59,454 nucleotides of DNA from Pseudomonas sp. CBZ-4 (GCF_000346755.1 NZ_ANNV01000126.1:1-59454), one strand, 5' to 3'. Counted from the first letter of the stretch, positions 50,501 to 58,786 are shown. A program made the numbers and translations. The notes: generated from the sequence alone by a model not told the origin.

Positions 50501-52259
50501 CACCCGTTACGAACGCGACTTCGCCGGCCGCCTCGTACGAAAAACCCTGCCCGACGGCAACACCGTCGATTACACCTACGACCGCCAAGGCAACCTCCTC
50601 GGCGTCGAAGACGGCCACTGGTCATTGGCCTACGAATACGACCAACAAAACCGCCTCACCGCCGAACACCAAGGCTGGGGCACCTTGCGTTACGGCTACG
50701 ACGCTTGCGGCCAACTGCAACACCTGCGCCTGCCCGACAACAACCGCGTCACCTTCAACCACGCCAAAGGCGGCCATCTCTCGACCGTAGAGTTGAATGG
50801 AGAAACGCTCACTTCACACTTCTTCGACACAGGCCGCGAACATCAGCGACGCCAAGGAAAACTACTCAGCAGTTACCAATACAACGAGCAAGGACACCTC
50901 TTCAATCACGGGGTATGCAATGTCGAAAATGCCCTTTACCAGCGCCAATACGACTACGACAAAGCCGGCAACCTGACCCGTATTTACGATACCCGCAAAG
51001 GCGAACAGCACTACCACTACGACCCACTTAACCGCCTTACCAGCGTCAACCAAGAGCAATTCGCCCACGACCCAGCGGGCAACCTGCTGATGCAAAACCG
51101 CCCCGGCCCTGACATCGTCGCGGGCAACCGGTTGATGATCCAGGGGGATCGGCACTACGACTATGACGCGTTTGGCAACCTGATCCGGGAGAGACGCGGC
51201 AAAGGCCAGCAACTCGTCACCGAATACCGCTATGACTGCCAGCATCGGCTGATCGGCGTTACTCAACCGAACGGACAAACCGCCAGCTACCGCTACGACC
51301 CGTTTGGTCGACGCATCAGCAAAACCGTTGACGGCCTGACAACAGAATTCTTCTGGCAAGGCGACAAACTGATCGCCGAACACCATGCGAACTGCCATCG
51401 CAGCTACCTCTACGAACCCGACAGCTTCCGCCCACTGGCCCTGCTGGAAGGCTTCGGCCCCAAAGCCACCCAGCCCTACCACTACCAACTGGACCACCTC
51501 GGCACACCCCAGGAACTGACAAGCCCCGACGGCGACATCGTCTGGTCCGCCCACTACCGCGCCTACGGCGAAATCACCCGCCTCGACGTCGGAACAATCG
51601 ACAACCCGTTGCGTTTCCAGGGCCAGTACTTCGACCAGGAAAGCGGGCTGCACTACAACCGGCATCGCTACTACAATCCCGATATTGGTCGCTACCTGAC
51701 GCCGGACCCGGTGAAGTTGGCGGGAGGGATCAATGGGTATCGGTATGTGCCTAATCCTACGGGGTGGATGGATCCGCTAGGACTAACCCATTGTCCGGGA
51801 GGGAACGGATGTAGGCCGGATGATGAAACTGGGGAGCCTACAGAAAAATCCAAGGTTGACCCAGACGAACCGCACACGCCAATAACCTCGAAGCGAGCAA
51901 CTGAGTTTGCATCTGAAGAAAAACTCATCGCTCATTACGAGAAGCACGGTGCAGAATTCAAGTCCGGGACCAGCCACGAGTACCTACTCACTGCACGGCA
52001 CGTAGTGGATAGCGGGATTCCAGTCCACTACGCTTACAAAGGCCGCCCCACAACAGGGTATGTTTTACTTTTAGGTTCAAATAGGTCAGGCGAAGCGAAA
52101 TTTGCTTTTGCCGGAACCAACCAGAACGGTCAAATTACGACCCTTCACACCAAAAGCGGAAGAGATTTCTGGAGAACAATAAATGGCGATTCCAATGATA
52201 AAACCATTAGACCCCATACTAAGCACGATCAAGCAAGCAACGGTGGTAGCAATCGATGA
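47508..52259 (+). CDS. RHS-repeat polymorphic toxin with variable C-terminal tip
   Basis: This 1583-residue RHS protein has an N-terminal delivery region (about 1-400) with a hydrophobic stretch near 265-330, a DUF6531-type start (NGCPVSMVTGEELLTL, residue 430), many YD repeats (about 530-1330), and the RHS core signature (DHLGTPQE at 1331, LRFQGQYFDQESGLHYNRHR about 1367, ending at DPLGL near 1424). The last 158 residues are a unique tip, AT-richer than the core, with HYEKHGAEFKSG and FAFAGTNQNGQ. Such tips are usually toxins; the H-x3-HG-x-EF pattern recalls RNase-like toxin tips, but no family was confirmed. No vgrG, PAAR or Eag gene lies nearby. The start is uncertain (see leader). Confidence 0.88.
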   Translation: MISATSQAIGYLVLAAMDSTTRDVESVISDFNRCLNTYDVWAESFFSFSALDVEQVFKVGNEVALVAPVNRSILPSSTTATCPANGTLTLVHMFQSARFVPIGNTPVMLQRVDPNGGPLGEPLHKTIGPSGILDVTECDRNQPYRVSFYPNVSKDHVKALYASYQSVITPLEGWLRREWATTFEPLWKGYAEAHFLKRYLSLHHAYARGFGEALYSLWDTIRQVFLWLSDPLGNAEKLLHYLSPQAFEALLNLSTETLAKGLLMLSDEPLLFVYLSAMVSWMRLLPPPYMNELLGEISAEVLINLLLCLATAGMGVVVRMSAKVLGGIKSKRARRWLQHMAGQFGKARLDAHVEASKPLLLGSPATAINAVPSAQLKAGTDLVSNPVTAVRGKSRQQTVLVKHEPVDDVPASGKNPNGDAAASADKTATNGCPVSMVTGEELLTLTDGTLDGILPFEWTRLYRTSAVDVECGLGFGWSHSLAHRLCVSGDSVVWTDHENRSTVLPLPTISRPAITNSLAKAAIYLGTLPDELVLAQASRFYHFREGLLTAVSDAYDNRLRISRDVLGRIERLDNGVGRSLCLRYSADRIVAVDYQIQRAEGSDPYVWVTEYSVVSYAYDELGRLVSATNAVGESEVYRYDDQHVILERGLAGGASFFWEWERSGKAARCVRHWASITQMDTRYAWEDDGRVTVFNADGSQEVYVHDQRARLVQRVDPDGATHFKSYDDKGRLTVEQDPLGAVTAYQYDDAGRLVALFPGDDEPTSYEHDNGFVRVVRRGEAVWKHERNDQGDVTRRTDPDGSVTDYSYNKYGQLTGVWYPDHSCHRLMWNERGQRVEEQLPDGCIKRYRYDDVGRQVAHEDEHGALTQYQWDGVGRLIRVVLPGGATREYSYNAYGKITSERDELGHVTRYEYADGLHLISRRINADGTQVKYRYNNARLLLTEIENEVGETYQLDYHPNGLIQQETGFDGQRTSYLYDLNGNLQEKTEHGDDGSQLVTRYERDFAGRLVRKTLPDGNTVDYTYDRQGNLLGVEDGHWSLAYEYDQQNRLTAEHQGWGTLRYGYDACGQLQHLRLPDNNRVTFNHAKGGHLSTVELNGETLTSHFFDTGREHQRRQGKLLSSYQYNEQGHLFNHGVCNVENALYQRQYDYDKAGNLTRIYDTRKGEQHYHYDPLNRLTSVNQEQFAHDPAGNLLMQNRPGPDIVAGNRLMIQGDRHYDYDAFGNLIRERRGKGQQLVTEYRYDCQHRLIGVTQPNGQTASYRYDPFGRRISKTVDGLTTEFFWQGDKLIAEHHANCHRSYLYEPDSFRPLALLEGFGPKATQPYHYQLDHLGTPQELTSPDGDIVWSAHYRAYGEITRLDVGTIDNPLRFQGQYFDQESGLHYNRHRYYNPDIGRYLTPDPVKLAGGINGYRYVPNPTGWMDPLGLTHCPGGNGCRPDDETGEPTEKSKVDPDEPHTPITSKRATEFASEEKLIAHYEKHGAEFKSGTSHEYLLTARHVVDSGIPVHYAYKGRPTTGYVLLLGSNRSGEAKFAFAGTNQNGQITTLHTKSGRDFWRTINGDSNDKTIRPHTKHDQASNGGSNR

Positions 52260-52596
52260 ACTCATCGACGAAGAGGTCACGCTACTCATTGACGGAGCGT
52301 TAGTCACGTGCTTCGCCAGCTACTGCCCATACGAAATCGAAGTAGGGATGACTTATGCCGTTGAACTGACCTTATATTTATCTGAGCATTACGAGGCCCA
52401 AAAAATCAGTTCAACCAACGTTTTGATCGAGCGAATAGATAACAGTTTTGCTTATGCTCTCTACGGAACATTAAACAACAACACCTTCAACACTTTTACG
52501 TTATTGACGGTTGATGGGATCCACCATGACCACCCAGACCTTAACGACTCACTTATAAAATTAACGGTAGAACGAATTGATGTGGCCTTTCTATAA
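52183..52596 (+). CDS. Candidate immunity protein for the RHS toxin
   Basis: This 137-residue acidic protein looks rich in beta strands (VTLLIDGALVTCF, MTYAVELTLYLS, FTLLTVDG), has no signal peptide and matches no family I recognise. It starts inside the toxin gene in another frame, overlapping its last 77 bases, with GGAGA seven bases before the ATG. Its sequence is much AT-richer than neighbours, as in imported toxin tips. Place, size and composition fit a cognate immunity protein protecting the producer. Confidence 0.75.
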   Translation: MAIPMIKPLDPILSTIKQATVVAIDELIDEEVTLLIDGALVTCFASYCPYEIEVGMTYAVELTLYLSEHYEAQKISSTNVLIERIDNSFAYALYGTLNNNTFNTFTLLTVDGIHHDHPDLNDSLIKLTVERIDVAFL

Positions 52597-52697
52597 GCGC
52601 TACAACCGACACAACACCGCCCCACAGCTTGAGCTCACCAAAAAGCACAATCCGTGGGGCAAACAATCACCGATTCAAAACCAGCACAATCCTCCCC

Positions 52698-53285
52698 TCA
52701 CCACCCCTCCTTCAACACCCTTAACTCCAAACACTGCAACAACATAATCGTCTTCCCATCCACAATCTCCCCGCTCTGCACCATCCCCAGTGCCTGCTCA
52801 AACCCCAACTCCAGCACCTCGATATCCTCCCCCTCCTCTTCCAACCCACCGCCCGAGCCCACTCGATCCCCCGGCTGATACTCGCCCAAAAAGAAGTGAA
52901 TCCGTTCCGTCACCGACCCCGGGCTCATGAACGCCGCATACACCTTCTCCACATGCCCCACGCGATAGCCCGTCTCTTCCTCGGCTTCCAGGCGGATGCG
53001 TTCTTCGGGGCTGGCGTTGTCGAGCAGCCCGGCGGCGGTTTCGATCAGGTAGCCGGGGTAGTCGTTGACGAAGGTGGGCATACGGAACTGGCGGATCAGC
53101 AACACCGTGCGTTGGGCGCGGTTGTACAGCAGGATCGTCGCGCCATTGCCACGGTCGTACACCTCGCGGGTCTGGGCTTGCCAGCTGCCGTCGCGGCGGC
53201 GCAGGTCGAAGCTGTATTTCTTCAGCAGGTACCAGTTGTCCGAGAGGGTTTCCTCGGCGGTGATGCGAACGGGGCTGTTGTCCAT
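52698..53285 (-). CDS. nudK: Nudix hydrolase NudK (GDP-mannose pyrophosphatase type)
   Basis: This 195-residue Nudix enzyme matches E. coli NudK along its length: [24 protein letters not shown], the Nudix box region [20 protein letters not shown] followed by GY, and DGKTIMLLQ near the end. NudK hydrolyses GDP-mannose and related sugar nucleotides. The ATG at 53285 gives the normal start. It is convergent with the RHS/immunity pair and divergent from a diguanylate cyclase. Confidence 0.93.
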   Translation of the reverse strand: MDNSPVRITAEETLSDNWYLLKKYSFDLRRRDGSWQAQTREVYDRGNGATILLYNRAQRTVLLIRQFRMPTFVNDYPGYLIETAAGLLDNASPEERIRLEAEEETGYRVGHVEKVYAAFMSPGSVTERIHFFLGEYQPGDRVGSGGGLEEEGEDIEVLELGFEQALGMVQSGEIVDGKTIMLLQCLELRVLKEGW

Positions 53286-53400
53286 GGTCAGGCCTTTGCT
53301 CAAAGGAGCCCGAGCATGTCGCGATGGCAAGGCCAGCGTCAAGCGCGCCGCTTGCGGCTACAATCGCGCGCCATAAAGGACTCTCTCCAGGTTTAAGGAA

Positions 53401-54552
53401 ATGATGCTGCACATTCCGACGCTACTGATGGTGGCCGTGTTCGTGTTTTGCCTGATGGGTTTGCTCACGGTGCACGCGTGGAGCCGTGGCCGTGAGCCGA
53501 CCCTGGGTTATCTGGGCAGCATGTTGTTGCTGGCGGCGCTGGGCACCGGGTTGCTGGTGGTGCGCGGCGTGGGCATGGACTATGTGGCCTTGGTGATCGG
53601 CAACGTGGTGCTGTTGCTCAGTGCCGCGATGAACTGGACCGCCATGCGCGCCTTTGTGCACCGCAAGCCCAACCTGCCGGGGATGTTCGCCGGGTGTGGC
53701 GTGTGGTTGCTGATGTGCCTGGTGCCGCAGTTCTATGGCTCGTTGTCGGCACGAGTGACCTTGTATTCGCTGCTGGCCGCCACTTATGGCGTGTTGTCGG
53801 CGCTGGAGCTGTGGCGCAAGCGCGACACCCTGGACGTCGCCTACACCCCCGCGCTGGTGCTGACCCTGTGGCACACCGGCTTCTACGTCATACGCGCTTT
53901 TACCGACCCCGGCCTGCCGATCAAAAACGCCCAGCTCTCGGGCGGCGAAGGCGTGCCGATTTTCTCGTTCATGTTGTTCGAGTCCATGCTGTACGCCATT
54001 GGCATCGCCTACGTCACCCTGGCGATGGTCAAGGAGCGCGCCGAGTTGCGCTTCAAGGCGGCGGCGTTCAGTGACGCGTTGACCGGTATCGGCAACCGCC
54101 GCGCCTTTATGCTCAAGGGTGAAAAACTGCTGGCGGACAGCACCCGCCGCCAGCAGAACGTGGCGCTGTTGCTGTGCGACCTGGATCACTTCAAGCGCTT
54201 GAACGACAGCTTCGGCCACCCCATGGGCGACCAGGCGTTGATCGCGTTCGCCCAGGTGACCCAGTCGATACTGTGCAAGGGCGATGTGTTCGCGCGTATT
54301 GGCGGCGAAGAGTTCGCCTGCCTGTTGGCCGAGAGTGATGACGCCGTCGCGTTCGACGTCGCCGAGCGCATCCGCCGGGCCTTTGCGCAGTTGGACCTGC
54401 TGGCGCCGGGGTTCCTCAGCGTGAGCATTGGCATTGTTACCACCAGCCAGGGCGGCCATGACTTGTCACACCTGTTGTCCCTGGCCGACCAGGCGCTGTA
54501 CCTGGCCAAGGCGCAGGGGCGCAACCGGGTTCAGGTGGTGGAGACCGCCTAA
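53401..54552 (+). CDS. Membrane-bound diguanylate cyclase (GGDEF), second copy
   Basis: This 383-residue protein has about six membrane helices (residues 5-210) and a C-terminal GGDEF domain with DLDHFKRLNDSFGHPMGD and the active site GGEEF (ARIGGEEFACLL). The inhibitory RxxD site is CKGD, with arginine lost. ATG codons at 53401 and 53404 are both possible; AAGGA just before favours the second. Its stop overlaps that of the convergent SDR gene by three to four bases (CTAA). Confidence 0.92.
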   Translation: MMLHIPTLLMVAVFVFCLMGLLTVHAWSRGREPTLGYLGSMLLLAALGTGLLVVRGVGMDYVALVIGNVVLLLSAAMNWTAMRAFVHRKPNLPGMFAGCGVWLLMCLVPQFYGSLSARVTLYSLLAATYGVLSALELWRKRDTLDVAYTPALVLTLWHTGFYVIRAFTDPGLPIKNAQLSGGEGVPIFSFMLFESMLYAIGIAYVTLAMVKERAELRFKAAAFSDALTGIGNRRAFMLKGEKLLADSTRRQQNVALLLCDLDHFKRLNDSFGHPMGDQALIAFAQVTQSILCKGDVFARIGGEEFACLLAESDDAVAFDVAERIRRAFAQLDLLAPGFLSVSIGIVTTSQGGHDLSHLLSLADQALYLAKAQGRNRVQVVETA

Positions 54553-55394
54553 ACCTGTTTGATACGCGACCAGGCAGCGGCCACTTCTTCGGCGCTGCCC
54601 GCCTTGATCCGGGCCAGGTTGCGCGGGTACTCCACGCCGGGGTTTTCGGTGAAGCGCGTGGCGGTGAATTGGCCGTTGCTGGCGCGCAGGACGTAACCGG
54701 TGTCCTCGCACTGCGCCGATGCCAGGAACACCACCCCCGGCGTCACCCACTCCGGCTTGAGCTCGTCCGGTTCCTCGGTCACGCCCCACATGCGTGTCTT
54801 GGCCACCGGTGAGATCGCGTTGACCCGAATCCCCGCTTGCGCGCCTTCATGGCCCAGCGCATTCATGATCCCCAGTTGTGCCATCTTGCCGGCACTGTAG
54901 GCCACCAGGCCGGTCTGCTCGTACTGCGCGTACAGGGCGCGGTCGGAGGTGGTGAGGATGATGCGTGGCGCGCAGGATTGCAGCAGGTGTGGCCAGGCGT
55001 GCTTGCATAGCCACAGCGGGGCATAGAGGTTGATGTCCATGGCGCGTTGCAGGAACGCGGCGTCGAGGTCTTCGATGTTCTGGTAACCCACCCAGCCGGC
55101 GTTGTGAATCAGGATGTCGAGTTGGCCAAAGGCTTCGAGCGTCCCGTGGATCAGTTGCCGGCAACCGTCATCGGTGGACAGGTCGCCGCTGTGGCCGATC
55201 ACGTTCAGGCCTTCTTCCTGCAGTGCGGCTGCAGCGGCCTGGGCTACTGTCGCATCGTTGCCGGAACCCACCGTGTCGGCGCCGATATCACTGATGACCA
55301 CCCGTGCCCCGCACTGGGCCAGGGCCCGTGCATAGCTGAGCCCCAATCCGCGTGCACCGCCGGTGACGATGGCTGTCTTGCCGGTGAAATCCAT
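54549..55394 (-). CDS. Short-chain dehydrogenase/reductase
   Basis: This 281-residue SDR has the NAD(P) motif TGGARGLGLSYARAL, NNAG-like HNAGWVG and the active-site YSAGK. The extra segment SDIGADTVGSGNDATVAQAA and the C-terminal extension past residue 230 resemble the hydroxyacyl-CoA dehydrogenase-like group of SDRs, as found in multifunctional beta-oxidation proteins. Substrate not known. The ATG at 55394 has AGGAGGG upstream. It is divergent from an alpha/beta hydrolase. Confidence 0.88.
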   Translation of the reverse strand: MDFTGKTAIVTGGARGLGLSYARALAQCGARVVISDIGADTVGSGNDATVAQAAAAALQEEGLNVIGHSGDLSTDDGCRQLIHGTLEAFGQLDILIHNAGWVGYQNIEDLDAAFLQRAMDINLYAPLWLCKHAWPHLLQSCAPRIILTTSDRALYAQYEQTGLVAYSAGKMAQLGIMNALGHEGAQAGIRVNAISPVAKTRMWGVTEEPDELKPEWVTPGVVFLASAQCEDTGYVLRASNGQFTATRFTENPGVEYPRNLARIKAGSAEEVAAAWSRIKQV

Positions 55395-55556
55395 ATGCTT
55401 GCCCTCCTGTTTGGCCGACCACCCTAACAATCCCTGCACGCATTGTTCAATGCTGTAACACTTTGCAAGCAATCCCCGTTTACGACTGTCGAATTAATTC
55501 CTGCCTGCACGGGCCATCTGTTAAAACCCCTGCTTCACCTTTGCCCTGGAACCTTC

Positions 55557-56483
55557 ATGTCTTCACGTTTTCTGTCGCGCCTGCGCCTGCGCTGGTTGCC
55601 CTTGTTGTGCATGGCGCTGTTGATCGTCGGCCTGCCGGTGGGTTGCAGCGTGCTGCAACAAAAAGAACGCGAGCTGGTGTTTCGGATCGAGCCGGGCACC
55701 GCCGGCTGGTACACCGGCCTGCCCAAGGCCGTGCAGGAGTTCGAACTCAAGCCCGCCAGCTTCAAATCGGGGCAGAACATCCATGCCTGGTGGTACCCGG
55801 CGGCCGAGAAGGACGCGCCTGCGATCCTCTACCTCCACGGCGTGCGCTGGAACCTTACCGGGCAACTGTTTCGCATCGAGCAATTGCACGCCCTGGGCTA
55901 CTCGGTACTGGCCATCGACTATCGCGGTTTCGGCCAGAGCCACGGCGAGCTGCCGTCGGAAACCACGGTGTACGAAGATGCGCGCATCGCCTGGGAGCGC
56001 TTCCAGACCCTGCAACCCGACCCGAGCAAACGCCTGATCTACGGGCATTCCCTCGGCGGTGCAGTGGCCATCGACCTCGCAGCCGAACTGGGCAAGCAGG
56101 TGCCGCTGCCGGTGCGCGGGCTGGTGATCGAATCCACCTTTACCTCGTTGGCGGATGTCGCCACCGCCGTGGCGAATACCTCGTTGCCGGTGCGCTGGTT
56201 GCTGTCGCAGAAGTTCGATTCCATCGACAAGATCGCCGACATCCATATGCCGCTGCTGGTGGTGCATGGCCTCGATGATCGCTATGTGCCGCCGCGCTTC
56301 AGCGAGCAATTGTTCAACGCCGCCCAGGAACCCAAGCGCTTGTTGCTGGTGCCCGGCGCCAGCCATAACAACAGCATGAGCCTGGCCGGACGCAGCTATG
56401 GCCAGGCGTTGGACAAATTGATGCAGGCAGAGATGCCCCCTCAGGTGGTGACGCACTCCACAGGCCGCATCGGCGACTCGTAA
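55557..56483 (+). CDS. Alpha/beta hydrolase with N-terminal membrane anchor or lipid attachment
   Basis: This 308-residue protein starts with basic residues and a hydrophobic helix ending LLIVGLPVGCSVLQQ; the cysteine could be lipidated but the lipobox is imperfect. The hydrolase domain has the nucleophile elbow GHSLGG, the acid in GLDDRYVPP and the histidine in PGASHNNS. It is likely an envelope esterase or peptidase of the YfhR/BEM46 kind. I used the ATG at 55557; upstream in-frame codons give residues before the signal. Confidence 0.87.
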   Translation: MSSRFLSRLRLRWLPLLCMALLIVGLPVGCSVLQQKERELVFRIEPGTAGWYTGLPKAVQEFELKPASFKSGQNIHAWWYPAAEKDAPAILYLHGVRWNLTGQLFRIEQLHALGYSVLAIDYRGFGQSHGELPSETTVYEDARIAWERFQTLQPDPSKRLIYGHSLGGAVAIDLAAELGKQVPLPVRGLVIESTFTSLADVATAVANTSLPVRWLLSQKFDSIDKIADIHMPLLVVHGLDDRYVPPRFSEQLFNAAQEPKRLLLVPGASHNNSMSLAGRSYGQALDKLMQAEMPPQVVTHSTGRIGDS

Positions 56484-56567
56484 AAGCGCTTTTCGGCACT
56501 GGGTTCGCGCTTGCGTGTCAAGCGCAAACCCTGGCCATACTGGCCCGCGCCGAAAGTTGATCAAATA

Positions 56568-56582
56568 TTAACCTTTGGTTAA
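56568..56582. repeat. Inverted repeat TTAACC-TTT-GGTTAA
   Basis: A perfect 15-base palindrome in the 192-base gap between convergent genes. It is AT-rich and too short to be a strong terminator. Function unknown. Confidence 0.35.
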
Positions 56583-56611
56583 ATCGCCATACCTGCCGGG
56601 GTCTTGCAAAG

Positions 56612-56620
56612 TTATCCACA
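56612..56620 (+). other. Single DnaA-box-like sequence (TTATCCACA)
   Basis: A perfect match to the DnaA consensus TTATNCACA in an AT-rich convergent gap. Only one copy is present, with no replication genes nearby, so it could be a titration site or chance. Confidence 0.3.
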
Positions 56621-56627
56621 GAGATAC

Positions 56628-56660
56628 CCACGGTTTTCGTGGACAACTCTTTTTACTTTT
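56628..56660 (+). terminator. Probable terminator of the alpha/beta hydrolase gene
   Basis: CCACG (56628-56632) and CGTGG (56638-56642) form a short stem around a GTTTT loop, followed after a few bases by T-rich runs (CTTTTTACTTTTTT). Confidence 0.5.
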
Positions 56661-56675
56661 TTACGATTTTTTTGC

Positions 56676-57836
56676 TCAGTAAATGCTTTCGGGAAATGTA
56701 CCCGGCAGCAAAATCTCGCGATTCACATCGCGTATATCCTTATAGCCACACAGGGCCATCGACACGTCCAGTTCGCGGGCGATGATGTCGAGGGCCTTGG
56801 TCACGCCCGCCTCGCCCATTGCGCCCAAACCATACAAGTGCGGGCGCCCGATCATGGTGCCTTTGGCGCCCAGTGCTATCGCCTTGAGCACGTCCTGGCC
56901 GGAACGGATACCGCCATCGAGCCACACCTCAATGCGTTCCCCCACCGCTTCGACAATCGCCGGCAATTGGCTGATGCTCGACGGTGCGCCGTCCAGTTGA
57001 CGGCCACCGTGATTGCTCACCACCAGCGCGTCCGCGCCGGCATTGGCCGCCAGCCGGGCGTCTTCCACATCGAGGATGCCCTTGATGATCAGCTTGCCGC
57101 CCCAGCACTTCTTGATCCACTCCACATCGTCCCAGCTCAGGCGCGGGTCGAATTGCTGGGCGGTCCACGACGACAGCGAACTCATGTCCGCCACGCCTTT
57201 GACATGCCCGACGATATTGCCGAAGCCCCGGCGCTTGGTGCCGAGCATACCCATCACCCAGCGCGGCTTGGTGGCCATGTTGAGGATATTCGGCAAGGTC
57301 AGCTTGGGCGGCGCCGACAGGCCGTTGATCAGGTCCTTGTGGCGTTGCCCGAGGATCTGCAGGTCGAGGGTCAATACCAATGCGTCCACGCCAGCGGCCT
57401 TGGCCCGCTCGATCAGTTGCTCGATAAAGCTGCGGTCGCGCATCACATACAACTGGAACCAGAACGGCTGGCCGACGTGTTCGGCGATGTCTTCCAGCGA
57501 GCAGATGCTCATGGTCGACAAGGTATAGCGCAGGCCAAACGCGGCGGCGGCGCGGGCGGTGAGAATCTCGCCATCGGCATGCTGCATGCCGGCCAGACCG
57601 GTGGGCGCGAGGGCCACGGGCATCGCCATGTCCTGGCCGATCATGGTGGCGCGGATCGAACGCTCGTCGATATTGCGCGCCACGCGCTGGCGGAATTTGA
57701 TGCGGGCAAAATCGCTTTCATTGGCCCGGTAGGTGCTTTCAGTCCAGGAGCCGGAATCGGCGTAGTCGTAGAACATCCTGGGGACACGTTTTTGCGCCAG
57801 TTTGCGTAAATCTTCGATGGTGGTGATCAACGACAT
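56676..57836 (-). CDS. lldD: FMN-dependent alpha-hydroxy-acid dehydrogenase (LldD-like)
   Basis: This 386-residue enzyme of the glycolate oxidase/L-lactate dehydrogenase family is full length. It has FYDYADSGSW near residue 22, FWFQLYVMRDR, IIKGILDVEDA and the catalytic SNHGGRQLDG with His and Arg. It oxidises an L-2-hydroxy acid to a 2-oxo acid and passes electrons to the respiratory chain. Unlike true lld loci there is no lactate permease or D-lactate gene; the neighbour is a divergent DeoR regulator, so the substrate may not be lactate. The ATG at 57836 has GGAGAGG upstream. Confidence 0.88.
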   Translation of the reverse strand: MSLITTIEDLRKLAQKRVPRMFYDYADSGSWTESTYRANESDFARIKFRQRVARNIDERSIRATMIGQDMAMPVALAPTGLAGMQHADGEILTARAAAAFGLRYTLSTMSICSLEDIAEHVGQPFWFQLYVMRDRSFIEQLIERAKAAGVDALVLTLDLQILGQRHKDLINGLSAPPKLTLPNILNMATKPRWVMGMLGTKRRGFGNIVGHVKGVADMSSLSSWTAQQFDPRLSWDDVEWIKKCWGGKLIIKGILDVEDARLAANAGADALVVSNHGGRQLDGAPSSISQLPAIVEAVGERIEVWLDGGIRSGQDVLKAIALGAKGTMIGRPHLYGLGAMGEAGVTKALDIIARELDVSMALCGYKDIRDVNREILLPGTFPESIY

Positions 57837-57957
57837 CTGAGTGACCTCTCCCTGAGCTGAACACAGAGAGTAACCGCCCATCGGCGGCGCAACCAGCCAT
57901 TGCGTTTACATCGGCGGACGACTAATCTCGCACAAAACCGCATAAAGGCGCACAAAC

Positions 57958-58743
57958 ATGCACGACACCCACGCCGCCATCGACCTGCCTTCGTTGCGCA
58001 AACAGAAGATCCTGTTGCTGCTGGAGCGCGACGGCAAAGTCACCGCCGCCGACTTGGTGGAGCACTTTGCCGTGTCCCCGGACACCATCCGCCGCGACCT
58101 CGGCGAACTCGCCGCCGCGGGCCTGCTGCAACGTGTCCACGGCGGCGCCCTGCCCCGGCCCAAGGACACCGGCAAGGATTTCTTCACCCGCGTCGGCGAG
58201 ACCAACGCCGCCAAGCGCCACCTCGCGCAACTGGCCGCCGACCGGGTCGAAGACGGCCAGATCGTGCTGTTCGATTCCGGCTCGACCACCTTGCAGATCG
58301 CCCAGTCACTGCCGCGCTCGATCCGCCTGACCGTGGTCACGCCGTCGCCGATGATTGCCATCGCGCTGGCGGACCATCCCGACGTGAAAGTGATCCTCGC
58401 GGGCGGCCAACTCAACCCGGCCACCTTGTCCACCAGCGGCCACGAAGCCGTGCGCCTGATTCAAGGCGTGAAGGCCGACCTGCTGTTTACCGGCGTGTGC
58501 GCGCTGCACCCGCAGGTCGGCATCACCTCCCTGCATTTCGATGAAGTGGCGGTCAAGCAAGCCCTGCTCGACAGCGCCTCCCAGGTGATCGCGGTGACCA
58601 TGGCGGACAAGCTCGGCGCGGTGGAACCCTTTGTGGTAGCGCCGTGCAGCCGCATTCACACGCTGATTACCGAGTGGCATGTGCCGAGCGTGGAGGCTTA
58701 TGAGCAGTTGGGGATGGAAGTGCTGCGGGTGGAAGTCGAATAG
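57958..58743 (+). CDS. DeoR-family transcriptional regulator
   Basis: This 261-residue regulator has the DeoR N-terminal helix-turn-helix (VTAADLVEHFAVSPDTIRRDL, shown by the recognition helix SPDTIRRDL) and a DeoRC ligand-binding domain with FDSGSTTLQIA. DeoR proteins respond to phosphorylated sugars or related ligands. The gene is divergent from the LldD-like gene with 121 bases between start codons, so it likely controls it. A clear bidirectional hairpin follows the stop. Confidence 0.92.
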   Translation: MHDTHAAIDLPSLRKQKILLLLERDGKVTAADLVEHFAVSPDTIRRDLGELAAAGLLQRVHGGALPRPKDTGKDFFTRVGETNAAKRHLAQLAADRVEDGQIVLFDSGSTTLQIAQSLPRSIRLTVVTPSPMIAIALADHPDVKVILAGGQLNPATLSTSGHEAVRLIQGVKADLLFTGVCALHPQVGITSLHFDEVAVKQALLDSASQVIAVTMADKLGAVEPFVVAPCSRIHTLITEWHVPSVEAYEQLGMEVLRVEVE

Positions 58744-58763
58744 GTCATCACCCCTGAATGAAA

Positions 58764-58786
58764 ACCGGCGCCTCAGAGGCGCCGGT
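58764..58786. terminator. Bidirectional intrinsic terminator
   Basis: A perfect 11-base stem (ACCGGCGCCTC with GAGGCGCCGGT around one A, effectively a 3-base loop) lies between the DeoR gene and the convergent PLDc_N-like gene. A-runs precede it and T-rich bases follow, so it can serve both. Confidence 0.8.
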
